DNA of 64,000 nt from Tetmemena sp. SeJ-2015 (GCA_027382625.1 JAJKFJ010022416.1:42594-106593), one strand, 5' to 3'; positions 37,253 to 49,372 are shown, counted from the stretch's first letter. Program-made: numbers and translations. Notes: generated by a model not told the origin, from the sequence alone.

Positions 37253-39203
37253 ATGGTTCTTGAAAAAGACTAACTCAGACAGAAAGCACTAGGCGAAGAT
37301 ATTAACATCTAGCATGAAAGTGATGGCAATTTGCAACCCGAGGGAGTGGTGGCAGAGTATCAGAGACGCCATTCATTCGATGTTGATCCCATGAAGCGTG
37401 GAAATGGCGAAGAAGGAGGCAGAAAGATCTTCAAGCCCTCAACTAAAAAGGCCATGCAGCTCACTTGGGAAAACATTGTCATAAGAACAGTCCCTAAGGT
37501 AAAGAAGTTCTGCAAGGGAAAGGACTATAAGGCACCAGAGTCAAAGACTATCATCGATGGTGTATCAGGAACAATCCTTCCTGGTCAATTCCTTTCAATC
37601 ATCGGAGCTTCTGGTAAGTAGACATCTAGTCAAAATTAACTACACGACATTTTATTAAGCTTATTCAAATCGTCATTAGACGTCACAAGCATAACTCACC
37701 CATTATTTTAGGAGCTGGAAAGACCACTCTATTATATAAGTGCGATTTATTTCTAATGTTATAAGTTATACTGAACTTCTTGTCCGGAAGAGAGATCAGT
37801 CAAAACTTGTTGAAGACTGGAAAGATCTATGTGAATGGTGTGGATCGTGACAGAATGAGAAACTTCTCAGCTCTCTCGGCCTACGTGCAGCAAGATGATA
37901 TCCTCTTCCAGACCATGACTGTTAGAGAGTGTCTCGAGTTCGCAGCCAAGCTCAAGCTCCAAGGCACTTATGACGACAAGATTAGAAGAGTCGAAGAGAT
38001 CATCAAGGAGTTGAGACTAAACAAGTGCCAGAACACTAAAATTGGAGGTCCCCTCATTAAGGGAGTCTCAGGAGGAGAGAGAAAAAGAACATCTATCGGA
38101 GTCGAGCTTATCACTGATCCTCAGCTGATTTTCTTGGATGAGCCTACTACTGGTCTCGACTCTTTCACTGCTACCTCAGTTATGGAAACTCTCAGAGACT
38201 TGGCAATGACTGGAAGAACTGTAGTCTCCACCATCCATTAGCCAAACTCCGACATCTTTGAAATGTTCGATCGCCTGATGCTTATGGCTAAGGGAAAGAT
38301 CATCTATTTCAATGAGGCCAGACTCTCAGTGGACTACTTCGCTTCAATCGGTCAAAGATGCCCAGAGCTCAGTAACCCAGCTGACTTCTTCATGAGTATG
38401 ATGAGTATTGAAAGTATTGATGAGGAGGATACCGAAGATAAGCAAGCTTTGCTTAGATCTCAGAGTGCTATTTTGGAGCAATACACTGAGAAGATTGCAT
38501 ACCTCGATCAATGCTATCATTCCTCAAGCTTGAGGAACGATTATGCCTTCAGAGCACCTAACATTCAAGAAATTACCGATGCTGATGTCAACAGTCAACA
38601 AACTGCTTGGTGCTATAATTATGCTTTTAATTTTATGCTATCAGCTAGGTTTACTCTTACAGAGAAACTTCTTGAACATTTTCAGACTACCTCAAACCTC
38701 TTACGTGAAGGTTATTGTGACCATCATTACTGCTATTTTCGTGATTATCCTTTTCTAAAACTGTGACGGCACTGCCCAAGGAGTGCAAAACAGAAACGGA
38801 GCTCTCTTCTTCATGACCATGACTATCGCTTTCAACGCTATTTAAAACATCATCCTGATTTTCCCTGACGAAAGGCCGGTCTTTTTAAGAGAAGTAAATA
38901 ACAATATGTATTCGGTGACGGCGTATTTCTTCGGAAAGGTCATATCTGAGATCCCTGCTAGTATTATCATCCCGGTGCTGTTCGGTTGTATCTCCTATTA
39001 TTCTATTGGTCTCGATCACGGCGAAGGAAGAGAGTACAAATTCCCTCTTTACTGTAAGAACTTCATCCTTTAAGCATTTTTAACCAAACCTTAAAATTTA
39101 TATAGATCAATGATAATTTGGAAATAACCTTTTATAGTGGGAATCATGATTCTGATTTATTGCACCGGTGGAAGCTATGCACTTATCATTTCCTCTATCT
39201 TCT
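37253..39203 (+). CDS. ABCG-type half-transporter, main block
   Basis: An ABCG (White/BCRP) half-transporter: ATP-binding domain first, then six TM helices. ATG 37253; Walker A 'GASGAGKTTL' assembled across intron 37614-37711; Q-loop 'SAYVQQDDILFQTMTVRE'; signature 'VSGGERKRTSIG'; Walker B 'LIFLDEPTTGLDS'; H-loop 'TVVSTIHQPNSDIF'; TM1 'VKVIVTIITAIFVIILF'; then 'NGALFFMTMTIAFNAIQNII', 'PVFLREVNNNMYSVTAYFFG' and 'KVISEIPASIIIPVLFGCIS'. Second intron 39054-39137. IESs at 37732-37770 and 38617-38641. The block stops inside TM5 at 'GGSYALIISSIF', on a 10-bp pointer repeated at 42158-42167, where the protein continues. Confidence 0.95.
37732..37770 (+). other. IES, 39 bp, pointer TA (tentative)
   Basis: Removal yields 'GKTTLLNFLSGREIS', the standard ABCG sequence after Walker A. 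The insert keeps the frame and has no TGA, so only family comparison reveals it. The repeat is only TA, so the cut is less certain. Confidence 0.55.
38617..38641 (+). other. IES, 25 bp, pointer TGCTAT
   Basis: TGCTAT at 38611-38616 and 38636-38641. Removal joins 'VNSQQTAW' through 'CYQ' to 'LGLLLQRNFLNIFRLPQTSY', restoring the frame into TM1. No GT-AG. Confidence 0.85.
39194..39203 (+). other. Pointer TCTATCTTCT (copy 1)
   Basis: End of the ABCG main block; identical to 42158-42167, same orientation. Flanking bases differ on both sides. Confidence 0.85.
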
Positions 39204-39322
39204 TTTGAGAAGTTAATAAAATTCTAAAAAAGATAGGTAATCAAATAAGATAATTTGCGATAGATGGGCAATTATAGTATTTAAATTTCATAACTATTGA
39301 ATAATGATTGGAATCTCCAGTA

Positions 39323-41389
39323 TCAGTCACTATCTACGTTAGTCTGACCGAGTTGTTAGCCTCTTGACTGTCTCAGATCTTCATCCTCTTCGCCATCATC
39401 GAAGGCATTATTTATTAAAATTTATTGCATAATGGCATTATCTTATTTAATTTATCGATGATATAAATTGAAATTGAGTTATTTAATTTTTAAAGAGCCC
39501 GAGATTAAGCCCAAAATTTCAAGGACTAATTTATAACTTTTTTGGAGAATTCTTTCTCACGTTAAAGTAGAAAAATTATAAGAAGTTCTCTTTTAAAATC
39601 TTAATTCTAATTACAATTTAAAAGAGATTATCAAAGAAGGAATTCATTTAAAATTTTAAATGCTAGGATCATGCAGAATGCCTAAAAGCTATTTAGGTAT
39701 TATAATTTTTTAATTTCTGAGATTTAAAATAGATTATAAACTGTATTGTTAATGAAAGTACTGTCTCTATGATTGTTGTTCTTTTGATAGTTGAATAACT
39801 TAATACAAATAATTAGGAAAGTTGCTGCCTCCATCCTCGGACATGTTCTCAAATGCTTGAGTGTTTACGAAGTTGCTCATGACTGTGTCGTTTCTGTCCT
39901 ATCTGCCTCCGCTCAAGTTGTTCTGCACTCCCTTCTTGTAGTAGGAAGATCCTCTGTTTTGGGTGTCGTCATACTCATTAACATCCTTAAATCTGTTGTC
40001 AAAGTCAGACTGAGTGTCCTTGAAGTCCATTTGAGACCCAGCATCAAATTGAGAAAGACGCTGGATGTTGCTCTCGTCCTCATCATCGAAGCCCATTTAT
40101 CCGTTTCCATTTTCAACCTGCACCTCAATCAACTGTTCATCTGTTAATTTTCTGGTAGCTCTAGTGCCATCAGCCTCCTGAAGGCGCTCGCTGAATCTCA
40201 CGTTGTCCTTCTAAGTGGTTGAGTAGGGTCTATTCTGATTCTTGGTGTAGTCGCTTGCACTTGGCTTGTCTAGTCTGCGGAGATAGTTATCATCAAATTA
40301 ATCGTTGCCCTCATCTTCATCTTGCTCTTCCACTCTCTGAACGCTCTAGCCATCTGTGAATTTTGACTAAATTGAACCTCTGTGGAAACGGTTGATGACT
40401 GTCTCAGACTAGTTGTCGTCATCTATTCTCTTGAAATCAGTGTCATGAGAGTAAACTGAGCCAGTGTCATTCACTCTATTGAATTGAGTGCCTGAAGAAG
40501 AAACTGATCCGTTTCTCAGTCTTTGAACCTCTGAGAAGTTATCATCGAATTGCCTCTCTACCTCGAAGTCCTCCTCCTCATAAGAAATTTAAAAACACTC
40601 ATTCTAAGCCTCTTGGAACTACATATTCTGCTCATTCTGATAGTAAGCTGAGGGGTTCTAGGACTGGTCATACATTTACTATTATTAATCGAGCTCATCC
40701 TCATCAACAGTTTGATTTTGCACTTCCTCTTGCTACTAGTCTTATGTTTGATCCTCGTAAGCTTGCTCTTCGAGCTCATGAGGCTACTCATAATACTGAG
40801 TCTACTCCTCTTCTGCATGGTGAGCAATAGAGGTAGCAATACCCTCATTATCATAAAATTGGTTTTCAAGTTCAGAAGCAAGGTTCTGCTCAGCTCCATA
40901 AATTGCTTCTGCTGCCAATAATTCTTCAGCCAAGTTTGCATTTAGGGACTAGTCATTAAATTGAGAAAAAAAAATAATTCATAGATGTAAAAAATTAATC
41001 ATAGACTTGCTCTAAATTCTACTAAACTTTGAAATAAAAAAGCAAATTAAAAAAAAATAAAATAGAAAATAATCCCATAGATATTTAGACGATCTCTTAT
41101 TGTTCTAGTAGATTAGTATGAGCTGAATGGTGGAGATCAGCATTAGTTAGTTATTGTCATATTATTCATCTTAGTGATGATGAGCGTGTTCTTGATGAGC
41201 ATTCTATAGAGAAGATGGGTCAACATAAGGACTGGGGTTTTCAGAACTGTTATCATCGTCATTAATGCTAGTCTTCAGGGGTTCGGGCTAGCGCTCAACT
41301 TCTTCAAAGTTTCTTTCGCCATTCTCAGCCTATTCCTCTTCGTACTCGTCTTGCGGAATTTCAATCTCGATGTTCTTCTTAATAGACAT
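39323..41389 (-). CDS. Acidic Gln/Asn-rich hypothetical protein inside the ABCG IES
   Basis: ATG 41389 ('MSIKKNIEIEIPQDEYEEEQ'), an AT-rich junction around 40960-41100, then a long acidic frame ('NANLAEELLAAEAIYGAEQN', 'RQFDDNFSEVQRLRNGSVSS', 'FDDEDESNIQRLSQFDAGSQ', 'NTQAFENMSEDGG'). A final segment near 39325-39397 ('GEEDEDLRQSRGQQLGQTNV') ends in TGA 39323. The two join in frame through the repeat GATGG (plus CCATC at 39831-39835 and 39393-39397), implying a 438 bp IES. Not recognised; disordered composition. Confidence 0.6.
39398..39835 (-). other. IES, about 438 bp, pointer GATGG
   Basis: Separates 'FENMSEDG' from 'EEDEDLRQSRGQ' in the embedded acidic gene. AT-rich, no coding. The 5-bp repeat sits in the same codon phase at both ends. 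A 5-bp match alone is weak, so this rests on frame and composition. Confidence 0.5.
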
Positions 41390-41394
41390 TTTGT

Positions 41395-41990
41395 GCTAAA
41401 ATTAATTCATCAAGCTATTGCTGGTTCTTTTTGGAGGCGGCGCTACTTCCTCTGGCACCTTTCACGTCAGGGCTAGCGAACTAATCCTCTCTTTGATTAT
41501 TACCGATTTGAGATTATGAATTCTGAATGGGTTATTTATGCTCAGATTGCTCTATCAGCAGTTTAGAATTGGAAAGACTGCTTGCCACTTCAACCATCTA
41601 TATGGATTTCCTCTGTTCAGCCTCTGGAGCTGCGTTCCCCACCTTATGAAATTAATAATATCTTTAAAGCTTTTGCTAAGCAGTAGGCTTCTTCTGAACC
41701 GTATCTGCTGACGGCTGCTTTTATTAGTGGGTGAATTCTTGCTGAGAGTAGCTTAAATCCTTGGCAATCTTAACATTAAGATTATCTGAGATGACGCTTG
41801 GCCTTTCAGATTTATCCTCCTCCTATATCACTGATAGATGCGACTTCCCGTTTTGCAACGTCTGCGAACTCTTCATTTGAGACTCTAGCTCTCTCTGGCT
41901 CCCCACTTCTACTTTCAAGGGTTAAGAAACAAAATTAGGTACGAGAAGTGTCGGCCGAGTACTGGTTGTGGCGGTGGCCAGCGTCAACAG
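41395..41990 (-). CDS. Hypothetical Gln/Ser-rich segment inside the ABCG IES
   Basis: A long minus-strand frame: 'SERPSVISDNLNVKIAKDLS', 'SKLLIEQSEHKQPIQNSQSQ', 'ASPDVKGARGSSAASKKNQQ', ending at a TGA just past the ATG of the acidic gene. It could be the N-terminal part of that gene (joined by a frame change) or a separate gene overlapping its start. No family recognised. Confidence 0.4.
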
Positions 41991-42157
41991 TATTTTGATC
42001 TTTAGAAAAACAGCTGCAAGCTCCTCCCATTATTACTAATCTTATTTAAATCAATCAAGAAACTAAGATACTACTTAATATAATATCAATTATAATCTAT
42101 ATCCTTCAATCTCTCATAAAATCCTATCCCACAATGATCATATCCTCATAGAATTTA

Positions 42158-42514
42158 TCTATCTTCTCCGACAAGCAATTGGCAGTTACCTTGACACCTG
42201 TGCTGATTATTCCCTTCATGTTGTTTGCCGGTTTCTTCGTGAATTAGGACAACATCCCAATTTGGCTAATTGAATTCTAATACTTGTCTTTCTTCAAATA
42301 CGGCTACCAAGCATTATTCCTAAACGAATACAACGACTTGGATCTATGGTGCATGCACTAATAGGCGGACCCTCAGAACTATTGTAACCCAGTTGGTGAC
42401 TTCAACTCCCCTCAGACCCTAGGAGAGTCAATTATCGCACTTGCTGCCATGTTCATTGGTTGCTATGTGATTTCATTGTTCATTATGAAGATGCTCTCAA
42501 AGAAGTACGAATGA
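42158..42514 (+). CDS. ABCG half-transporter, C-terminal block
   Basis: Completes the transporter: from the pointer it reads 'TPVLIIPFMLFAGFFVNQDN' (TM5 and extracellular loop), 'WLIEFQYLSFFKYGYQALFL', an extracellular Cys-containing loop ('DLWCMHQQADPQNYCNPVGD') and TM6 'IALAAMFIGCYVISLFIMKM', ending 'LSKKYE' at TGA 42512-42514. Same strand and order as the main block, so this junction is unscrambled but very distant. Confidence 0.92.
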
Positions 42515-42751
42515 TCAAAATATTATGCGTAAATGACGTAATTCTCTAATGCTAAACTGGAGCTAATACACATACTTTTATTATATTCAGTAGTATATAG
42601 CAAAGGCAATTAAACTGTCGAAAAAATATATCAGTACATTTTTTAAGGCTTCTTTATACTCAGTATTTTAAGATAAATAGTGTTTATTTATTCATGAAAG
42701 ATAAGAGAGTAAAACAATTATCTTGAAATTTTTGATTGTTTGAGTAAGAAA

Positions 42752-45432
42752 TCAAAGCTATTTCTTTTTGAAGAGACTTCTAGTTGAAGTTTGATTGCTC
42801 TGATAAGGTTAAATGCTTCCATGGCTTTGATCGAACATATTTATGTTTGGGTCTACATACTGTTAAACATCATTTTGTTGCTTCAAATTAGGAACTCCAC
42901 TTGCATTTTAATAATTATGATTCGAAGTTGATGAAACATCTTTATCCTAGATTCTCTCTTGCCTTGACCTTCTGTTAATCAACTTTTAAGATTGGTTTTC
43001 ATGAGAAAATACTGCAGATTAGCTTTTAAAGTTTGCCTAGCTTTTTGAAGAGGAAGGTTATTTATTTGTTTGAAGCTAAGACATGGTTAGTGGTTGGACC
43101 TTTGACCTCTTCTATCTAACTTGCATTTCCAGAAGATATAGCCCTTTGTGGACTTTATTCATCCTATTGCATAGATCTCTTTCTCTCTTCTCTTCCTCTT
43201 CTATCGATATTTTTACCCTGAGTGTCTGGGTTTGAGAACATCTTATTATCTATTTGTTTTCTAGGTGATCATTAAAAAATATTTAATATGTGATGCTCTC
43301 TCTGCAGTTTATTATTGAATAGGTCTCTGAGTGAAATTAACATGTCTCTGCTAATTAGAAACAGCTTAGGAAGTCTAAGCCCTCTAATATTGCTATTGCT
43401 GTGACTGAATGGGACTCTATCTACCATCAATCAATGAATTTTATAACTTTTAAGGAGAAGGCTTTGTGGGCGAAATGGTATTAAAGCTGTTCATAGTGTT
43501 ATTTCTTTCTCTCGATTTGGAGGCTCTCTCTCTAGGATTGTATTGCATTCTCCTTTTAAAGATCTCTTTCGCCTGTGACTTATAGGCATCTGAGTGAAAG
43601 TTAGGAGCGAATTTGCTATTTGTGAGATTGAAAGGATTTCCTGAGAGGCTGTTGAAATCCTTTGAAATACTCTTAAGTGGAACATCATTATAGAGATTGA
43701 TATTCTTTCGAGTATAAGTCTAAGTCATTATCTCTTCAATACTCTACAAAGAATCATTCAATCGGCTATTCGAATGATCGTTGTTCAAATTATTATGATT
43801 AAGGTTGGGAGTGCTAAGCTTATTTCTGAAGCTCTAAGTTTAATTTCCAGAGGGCAACCCATACTCACCCTGATTATTTACTCCCCTTAATGAGTATCTC
43901 TTTGTCTAGTTATTATTTGAAGGGTCATTATCAATTGTTAAATAGCCAACGCTTTCTTTCTTAACGCTATTTGCATTTGGATTCTGATTTCCATTTAAAG
44001 AAGGTCCTTTGTAAGATGATCCAAGTGCTTTTCTGCCTCTTTGGACCTTAAATACATCTCTCTACTATTGATGAGCAAAGGATACATCACTTCCCCTTCT
44101 TTCTCTATTATCAAGTGTCTTGTACATCAGCCATAGTCCATTCAATTCCATTTTCCTTATCAACCCTATTAGCTTTGAGGAAGTATTAAATCGAGACTAT
44201 TCCAAACCTCTTTGCAAATCCATTTTCCTCTAAGCAGTAGACATGTCTCCAACAAGCTCATTCATTGCTTTTATAAAGTCTTTAATTTAAGATATGAGCT
44301 GTTAAACTTCTTTAGTTTTCATAATCTTCCTTATCTTCCATCCTTGCACAGCAGCTACTAGCTTATCATCTATCCCTTAAAACGCCCTTTTAATATTGAC
44401 GATAAATTTTCTTGCGAAGTACCCTTTGAAGACTTTCTAAATCCTGATAGCACAGTGATTGACATAGTTCTTAAGAAGATTTGTCTTGATGCTTTTAATC
44501 TAAATGAACGAATCTTTCATGGCTTTTACTACATCATTCACTAGCATGGCCTTTTCAACTTTCTTGAAGAAATAATACAGCTTCACAAAGCCGAGAAAAC
44601 GCTTTCTTATGACGTAACCTCTCAAGTACTTTTACACAAAGTTTGCTGCCTAGCCCTTAGAAGCAAAGCTCTACCTCCTATGCATCATCATGTTCGAAGC
44701 TCCGTGGTAACTGTATTGGAATTGGTCGACCTTAAATTTAGATGGTGTTAAGGTACGAGAGGGAGAGGGCTCAAGAGCTTACTTGTATTTTTACTGAATC
44801 TAATTAAACTTTTTGCTTTCAAAATCTTATAAGACTTCTTTGTTGATTACAGCGAAGATATCCTCCATTTTCCTGTAGGATTTATTAGTAATTGGACTCA
44901 TTTAGGGGTATCTATTGGCTGTGGAGTAAACTTAGTGTCCTGAAGATTAAGGTGAAGGAGAAATGCCTTACTGATGATACTAAGCACTTATTTTTTCGCT
45001 CTGTTTGAGAGGTGAAGAGTAAGCAGGAATGTTTTAAATTTAAAGAGGTGGCACATAGGTATTTTAAATGATTTGAGGGCTGTCTAAATTATCATAATGA
45101 ATAGACGGCTTTTGATTTCCATAATCTTCCATATTTGCGTGGTGTGTAGCATTTGAACTGTACTAACCATGAGGTGACTGCTAATGGTTCTAATATGGAA
45201 CTGGTTAGTTGATCTGTGCGAGCTAATTATTTTTAAAATTCTGCATTTCGAGTTCTAAATTAATAAAGAATAGATGGCATTAAATTGACTTGACTTTGTT
45301 GGAGTAGGTTGAATTTTTGCTGATAATACTAAAGTAACTGCAATCCAGATAGAGCTGAAGTTGACATCTAACCGATTTGTCTCGGATCTAGACCCAAATT
45401 TATTCCTTAAGCGTCTCTTCTCGATTCTCCAT
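42752..45432 (-). CDS. IQ-motif (calmodulin-binding) protein
   Basis: ATG 45432 ('MENREETLKEQIWVQIRDKS'), a Gln/Pro/Ser-rich region ('SPLKQSEKISAQYHQQ', 'SPSPQSSGHQVYSTANRYPQ'), then IQ motifs: 'AANFVQKYLRGYVIRKRFLG' and 'HCAIRIQKVFKGYFARKFIV', with 'AAVQGWKIRKIMKTKEVQQL' as a third. IQ motifs bind calmodulin or centrin, which fits cortical or basal-body roles in ciliates (inference). The C-terminal half is Ser/Asn-rich and ends at TGA 42752. Internal junctions near 45250 and 43900 are unresolved. Confidence 0.7.
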
Positions 45433-45599
45433 TATAAATAATTTCTATAAGGAAAAATGTTTCTTTGCTGTTATATTATTCATTTTAAATAATTTATTGT
45501 TTTTTTTTTAAAGTGTGAATTTTATAATTATGGTTCCTGTTTTACAATACTTATGTTTAATATAGCTGTTCTAGAAAGTTGACGCTTAAATCTTATAGA

Positions 45600-46690
45600 T
45601 GAGCAGGACTCTGTATCATTTGTGGCTAAGCCATGAAAGGTAATTATTTTAAACAAAATAGCATCAATAGGTAACCCGAGACTAGTCTTTGATTTTGAAG
45701 ATTAGGATTTAACTGCACATTGCTGCTGTGAGAAGCTTATGATGGCTGAATACGGTTCTTTGATCTCACTCTTTTATCTTCAATCTCTTGAATGATTTTC
45801 ATGTAATCTTCTGGCAAGTTTTTCAAGCTCTAAAGATTTCCTAGAATGAAGATAAAATTAGTATGTAGAATCTCCTGATTATTTTGGTGTTAGAAAGATC
45901 TTTGACTAGACTCTTCACTGATCACTTGGTTTTACATTTGGTACTGTTGCTGATAAGGAGCATTCATGTTATAGCCTTGAGATGATTGGAAAGACTGCTT
46001 TTGTTCTTAATGCTGATTTATCATGGAAGATTTTGCAAGTCTCTGGTTGTTCAGATTTATCATCGAGTTGTTTCTAAAAATGTAAAATTCATTTTAAATC
46101 TGTCCTCTATGTAGGATTGCTTTACAGACTGCCTATTTTAGAACTACTTGTCTGGTGAAATGCTGATTGAAGTGTTGTGGGCAGGCTGCTGCTCTCTAGT
46201 TGGACTGTCTTGTGTAATTTTATTAGAGTACATTTTGCTCTAAATAAATTAAATAAATGGAATCTTACCAGTGGAGAAGAATTTTTCGCAATCAGGTAGT
46301 TCTAGAATGAAGTCATTGGGGAAGAACTCCGCTCTCTCTCTTGTAGTTAGTTAGAGGGCTGGACATCTAGAGTATTTCTTCTGCCGTAGTTTTCAAATGG
46401 GAGTGAGCTCTTGCCTTGATAGAAAGGTCTCTGTATGATACTGTTCTGCTATTGAGATGATGCATTATATGAATCATTGTGCCTATTTTGAGATCCAATG
46501 AGATCCATCCTGTCTGAAACTGGCTAGAAAGACATCTTAGGAGGTGGGTACACTTATTTGAAGGACTCTACCCATTTACTTGAAGCTCTGAACCCTAGAA
46601 TGAAGAAGAGCCTAAGAAGGCGCCTGGTGTTTCTTGAAATTGATTCTTAGCGGTAGGGACTTTACTCCGAGATATAGATCGAGGTTACTG
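45600..46690 (-). CDS. Hypothetical Ser/Gln/Asn-rich protein
   Basis: Blocks read 'PRSISRSKVPTAKNQFQETP', 'YPPPKMSFQPVSDRMDLIGS', 'YGRRNTLDVQPSNQLQERER', then past GTAAGA donors 'MYSNKITQDSPTREQQPAHN'. Several introns or IESs break the frame; there is no domain and no definite ends. Probably one disordered protein. Confidence 0.4.
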
Positions 46691-47015
46691 AAACATCCAA
46701 AGATAAAAAGTTCGCGAACAAATAAAATTTATTAAATAAACTAAAATTAGGGTGGGATAAAATATATATAATAAATAAAGAATTTCTTAAATTCTCTATC
46801 CTCTTAAATAATAATTTAAGGTGAGTTATATGATGTGTTATTTCTTAAATTAGGACTTAATGGAGAGAGATTCATGATGATATAATAATTGAGTCATATA
46901 AAATCTTAAGAATATTTAAATAATTGCGACTGTGTTCTTTCCTCACATAGGCCAGGCAGTCCGAAAGAATTTGCGCATAATAAATCTTTATTCACTCAAA
47001 TATCATCTTGCATCC

Positions 47016-47469
47016 TCAGAGGATATAGGTCTGCTTAGCGATGTGAGACTGGAGAGCTGACTTGTCTGCTGCCTTGTAGATGGGGTTTTATACTGGTCTG
47101 GGGAGAGTGTAGTACTTTCTCTGTCCGAGGTCTCTCTGCTTCTCATTGGTGAACATCCATCTCTATAGCAGTCAAGGTGAGATAAGCAAATAGAAGATAA
47201 TTACCTGTTGAGCCTTATATACGAAGAGGTAGAAGGCGAGAGAGTAGAAGAAGAATTGGGAGTATCTAATTCTGCTGGGCAAGTACTCCTTCTTGTGCAC
47301 TTTATCAAAGTAGATGGGAGTGCCCATGTTCATGGTCAGATACCTATTAAAACATAAGTTAAAGATGGAAGCTATGGAGTAGCACTTACTCTCCGAATCT
47401 TCTTCTAAATCTGTTCTTAAGAGTGGAGTTGTCAACCATCTTAAGGTACTCTGCTGATTCTTGTGCCAT
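47016..47469 (-). CDS. Small single-pass membrane protein, three exons
   Basis: ATG 47469 ('MAQESAEYLKMVDNST'), introns 47344-47399 (56 bp) and 47163-47204 (42 bp), both GTAA...TAG, and TGA 47016-47018; about 117 residues. One TM helix 'YSQFFFYSLAFYLFVYKA' is preceded by basic and followed by charged sequence ('RWMFTNEKQRDLGQRKYYTL'). Size and layout resemble small accessory subunits of mitochondrial complexes, but no family is recognised. The exons join cleanly, so gene structure is confident though function is not. Confidence 0.65.
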
Positions 47470-47604
47470 TTTATAATTTATAATATTGCAAACTGCATTC
47501 ATCATAGCGATTCACTCTCAATCGATTATTCCTGTTCACATGATTTACATGCATAGCTATTATTGTTGTTGGTAAATTAGTTGAGGGATTTACATTTAGT
47601 TAGG

Positions 47605-49180
47605 ATGAAAGTGGAGTAGATCTACAGCAGTTCAGAGGCAGAGATCACGCTACTAGTACAGAAACAGATAAGTGCCTTCAAAGTAAAGGCAGCAGCAATT
47701 AAAATTCAAAGGGCGTTTCATAAGTATATGCTGGTGAAGAAAGTCAAAGACCTAGTAAGTTTGGTTATTGTGGTGATGAATTTGCCTTCAGATGAAAGAG
47801 AGGTTAAAAGCTTGTATAAGAGTCTAAAGGCACTGGAGGTGGTACTACTTCTTCAAAGTCAAGGTTTCAGCTCGCATCAAGATAATGAGAGAAAAGGCTC
47901 CAGTCATCTAAAAATATCTCAGAGGCTTTTTGTAATATTATATTCACAGTCAATTTATTCTATAGGGGCAGAAAGAACTTTCTAGCTGACTATGGCCTGG
48001 CAAAAATTAATCAGAGTCTCAAATATTTCGAAGAGCTGAATGTAAATTAGGATGATCATCACTTTATTATTTATAGGATAGGCTATTGAGTGTGGCTTAA
48101 AGAACGGTAGCAAAATACTGGAGGGACAAAATTAGGTAGAGAGTCCTGGAGAAGAATAAAGATAAGATTTTTGAGAGGCTCTCTTTCAAGCTTGTACTAA
48201 TTTAATTACTTTAAGACTTGCATTTTAGAAAATCCAAACTTCAGAGGCTTCTCAAGCTCTAGCGAAAACAAAACAAAAAGAACCATAGTCGGCTTTGCTC
48301 AGAGTACCAAAATCTAGGAGGCAGGAAAAGCATAGCTCAGGAAGCAGTGGATAGAACTCAGCTAACACGTCTTTTCAAAGACAAAACTCAAGCAACATGT
48401 TTTATATTTAATACAAGAAAAATGCAAATAAAAAAGAAAGGCTTAGTTCAAATGCTTAAATTAACTGTAAGATATCTAGAGAGCTAAAATTTTAGAGATG
48501 AGATCGAATCAAATTAAAAGTTAGACGAGGAGAGGCACTAACTAATTGAACATGATAAGTCATGAAATGGGGCTCCAAAAATTCACTCCTAAGACTTTTG
48601 GTCTTGATAAAGACAGACAGAGCGTGTCTACTTCTAAACAAAGGACTGGCTCTCATTATGGAATTACAAAGCAAATCTCAGGTGGCATAGGCTTAGCTCC
48701 TATAACTTTAATTTAAATATTCTTAATCCTATATCTTAATTAGACTTTACTACTCCCAAGAATAGCTTTTCAAATAACAATATTCAAAAAAGAAGTTTGC
48801 AAAATTTCTAAAACTTCGGAAGCTCTTTGATGTAGAGAGTCCACACTTCTGATAGCTAAAACCTATCTGCAAACAAGAGGCCTTCTTATAATGAACAATC
48901 TAGTGGGAGTACCTCTCCTAATGAAGAGAGACGCGTTCTGACCAATTAGCCATCAAGGCTCTCTCAAGAGTAGTAGCAGAGGAAGAGCGTTCACAAATTT
49001 ATAGTACTTATAAAGTTATATCATTTAATTTAATTGTAAATTACGAGATTCTCAGCTATCTCAATTATGGATTTGCAGAGGAATCTGGCAGATTAGCCTA
49101 GCAACATAGTTCAGGAGCACACTGAGATTACTGAAACTGATGAAGAAAAAACTGAATCTAGCTTCTCTATATCATGCAAA
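47605..49180 (+). CDS. IQ-motif protein (second)
   Basis: ATG 47605 ('MKVEQIYSSSEAEITLLVQK') with an early IQ motif 'VKAAAIKIQRAFHKYMLVKK', then GTAAGT intron, 'VSARIKIMREKAPVIQKYLR' (IQ-like), an intron near 47934-47965, 'FLADYGLAKINQSLKYFEEL', another intron near 48042-48076, and 'RLLSVAQRTVAKYWRDKIRQ'. The tail is Ser/Asn/Gln-rich and probably ends near 49180. The helix pattern resembles the other IQ gene at 42752-45432, so they may be distant paralogues. Frames shift several times; the exon map is partial. Confidence 0.6.
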
Positions 49181-49372
49181 CTATTTTTATTTAAGCATGT
49201 ACTTTAAATTAAAAATTACAAATTATACTTCGCTTGATTTAGTCTTTTTATATTAAAATTTGTATGCTTATTCAAGAAGTCTTTGTGAAAATACATATTT
49301 ATTTTTAAGTCTAACGATAATTATGGTTACTTAAGTATATTGCTTGATAATTTTAGTTAGAACATAGAAACG

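Larger units (their letters stand above)
39204..42167 (+). other. Long IES (2,964 bp) within ABCG gene, containing another gene
   Basis: Bounded by the 10-bp direct repeat TCTATCTTCT. Deleting one repeat plus the insert joins 'ALIISSIF' to 'SDKQLAVTLTPVLIIPFMLF' in frame inside a TM region. The insert carries minus-strand coding sequence (39323-41389 and 41395-41990) and AT-rich filler, and is far too long and gene-bearing to look like the introns of this gene (84-98 bp). Confidence 0.8.

Noticed and set aside
40558..40941. Minus-strand frame rich in Leu, Arg, Ser and Met inside the acidic gene
   Set aside because: Out-of-frame shadow of the acidic Gln/Asn-rich frame ('LAEELLAAEAIYGAEQN'), which is longer once TAA/TAG are read as Gln.
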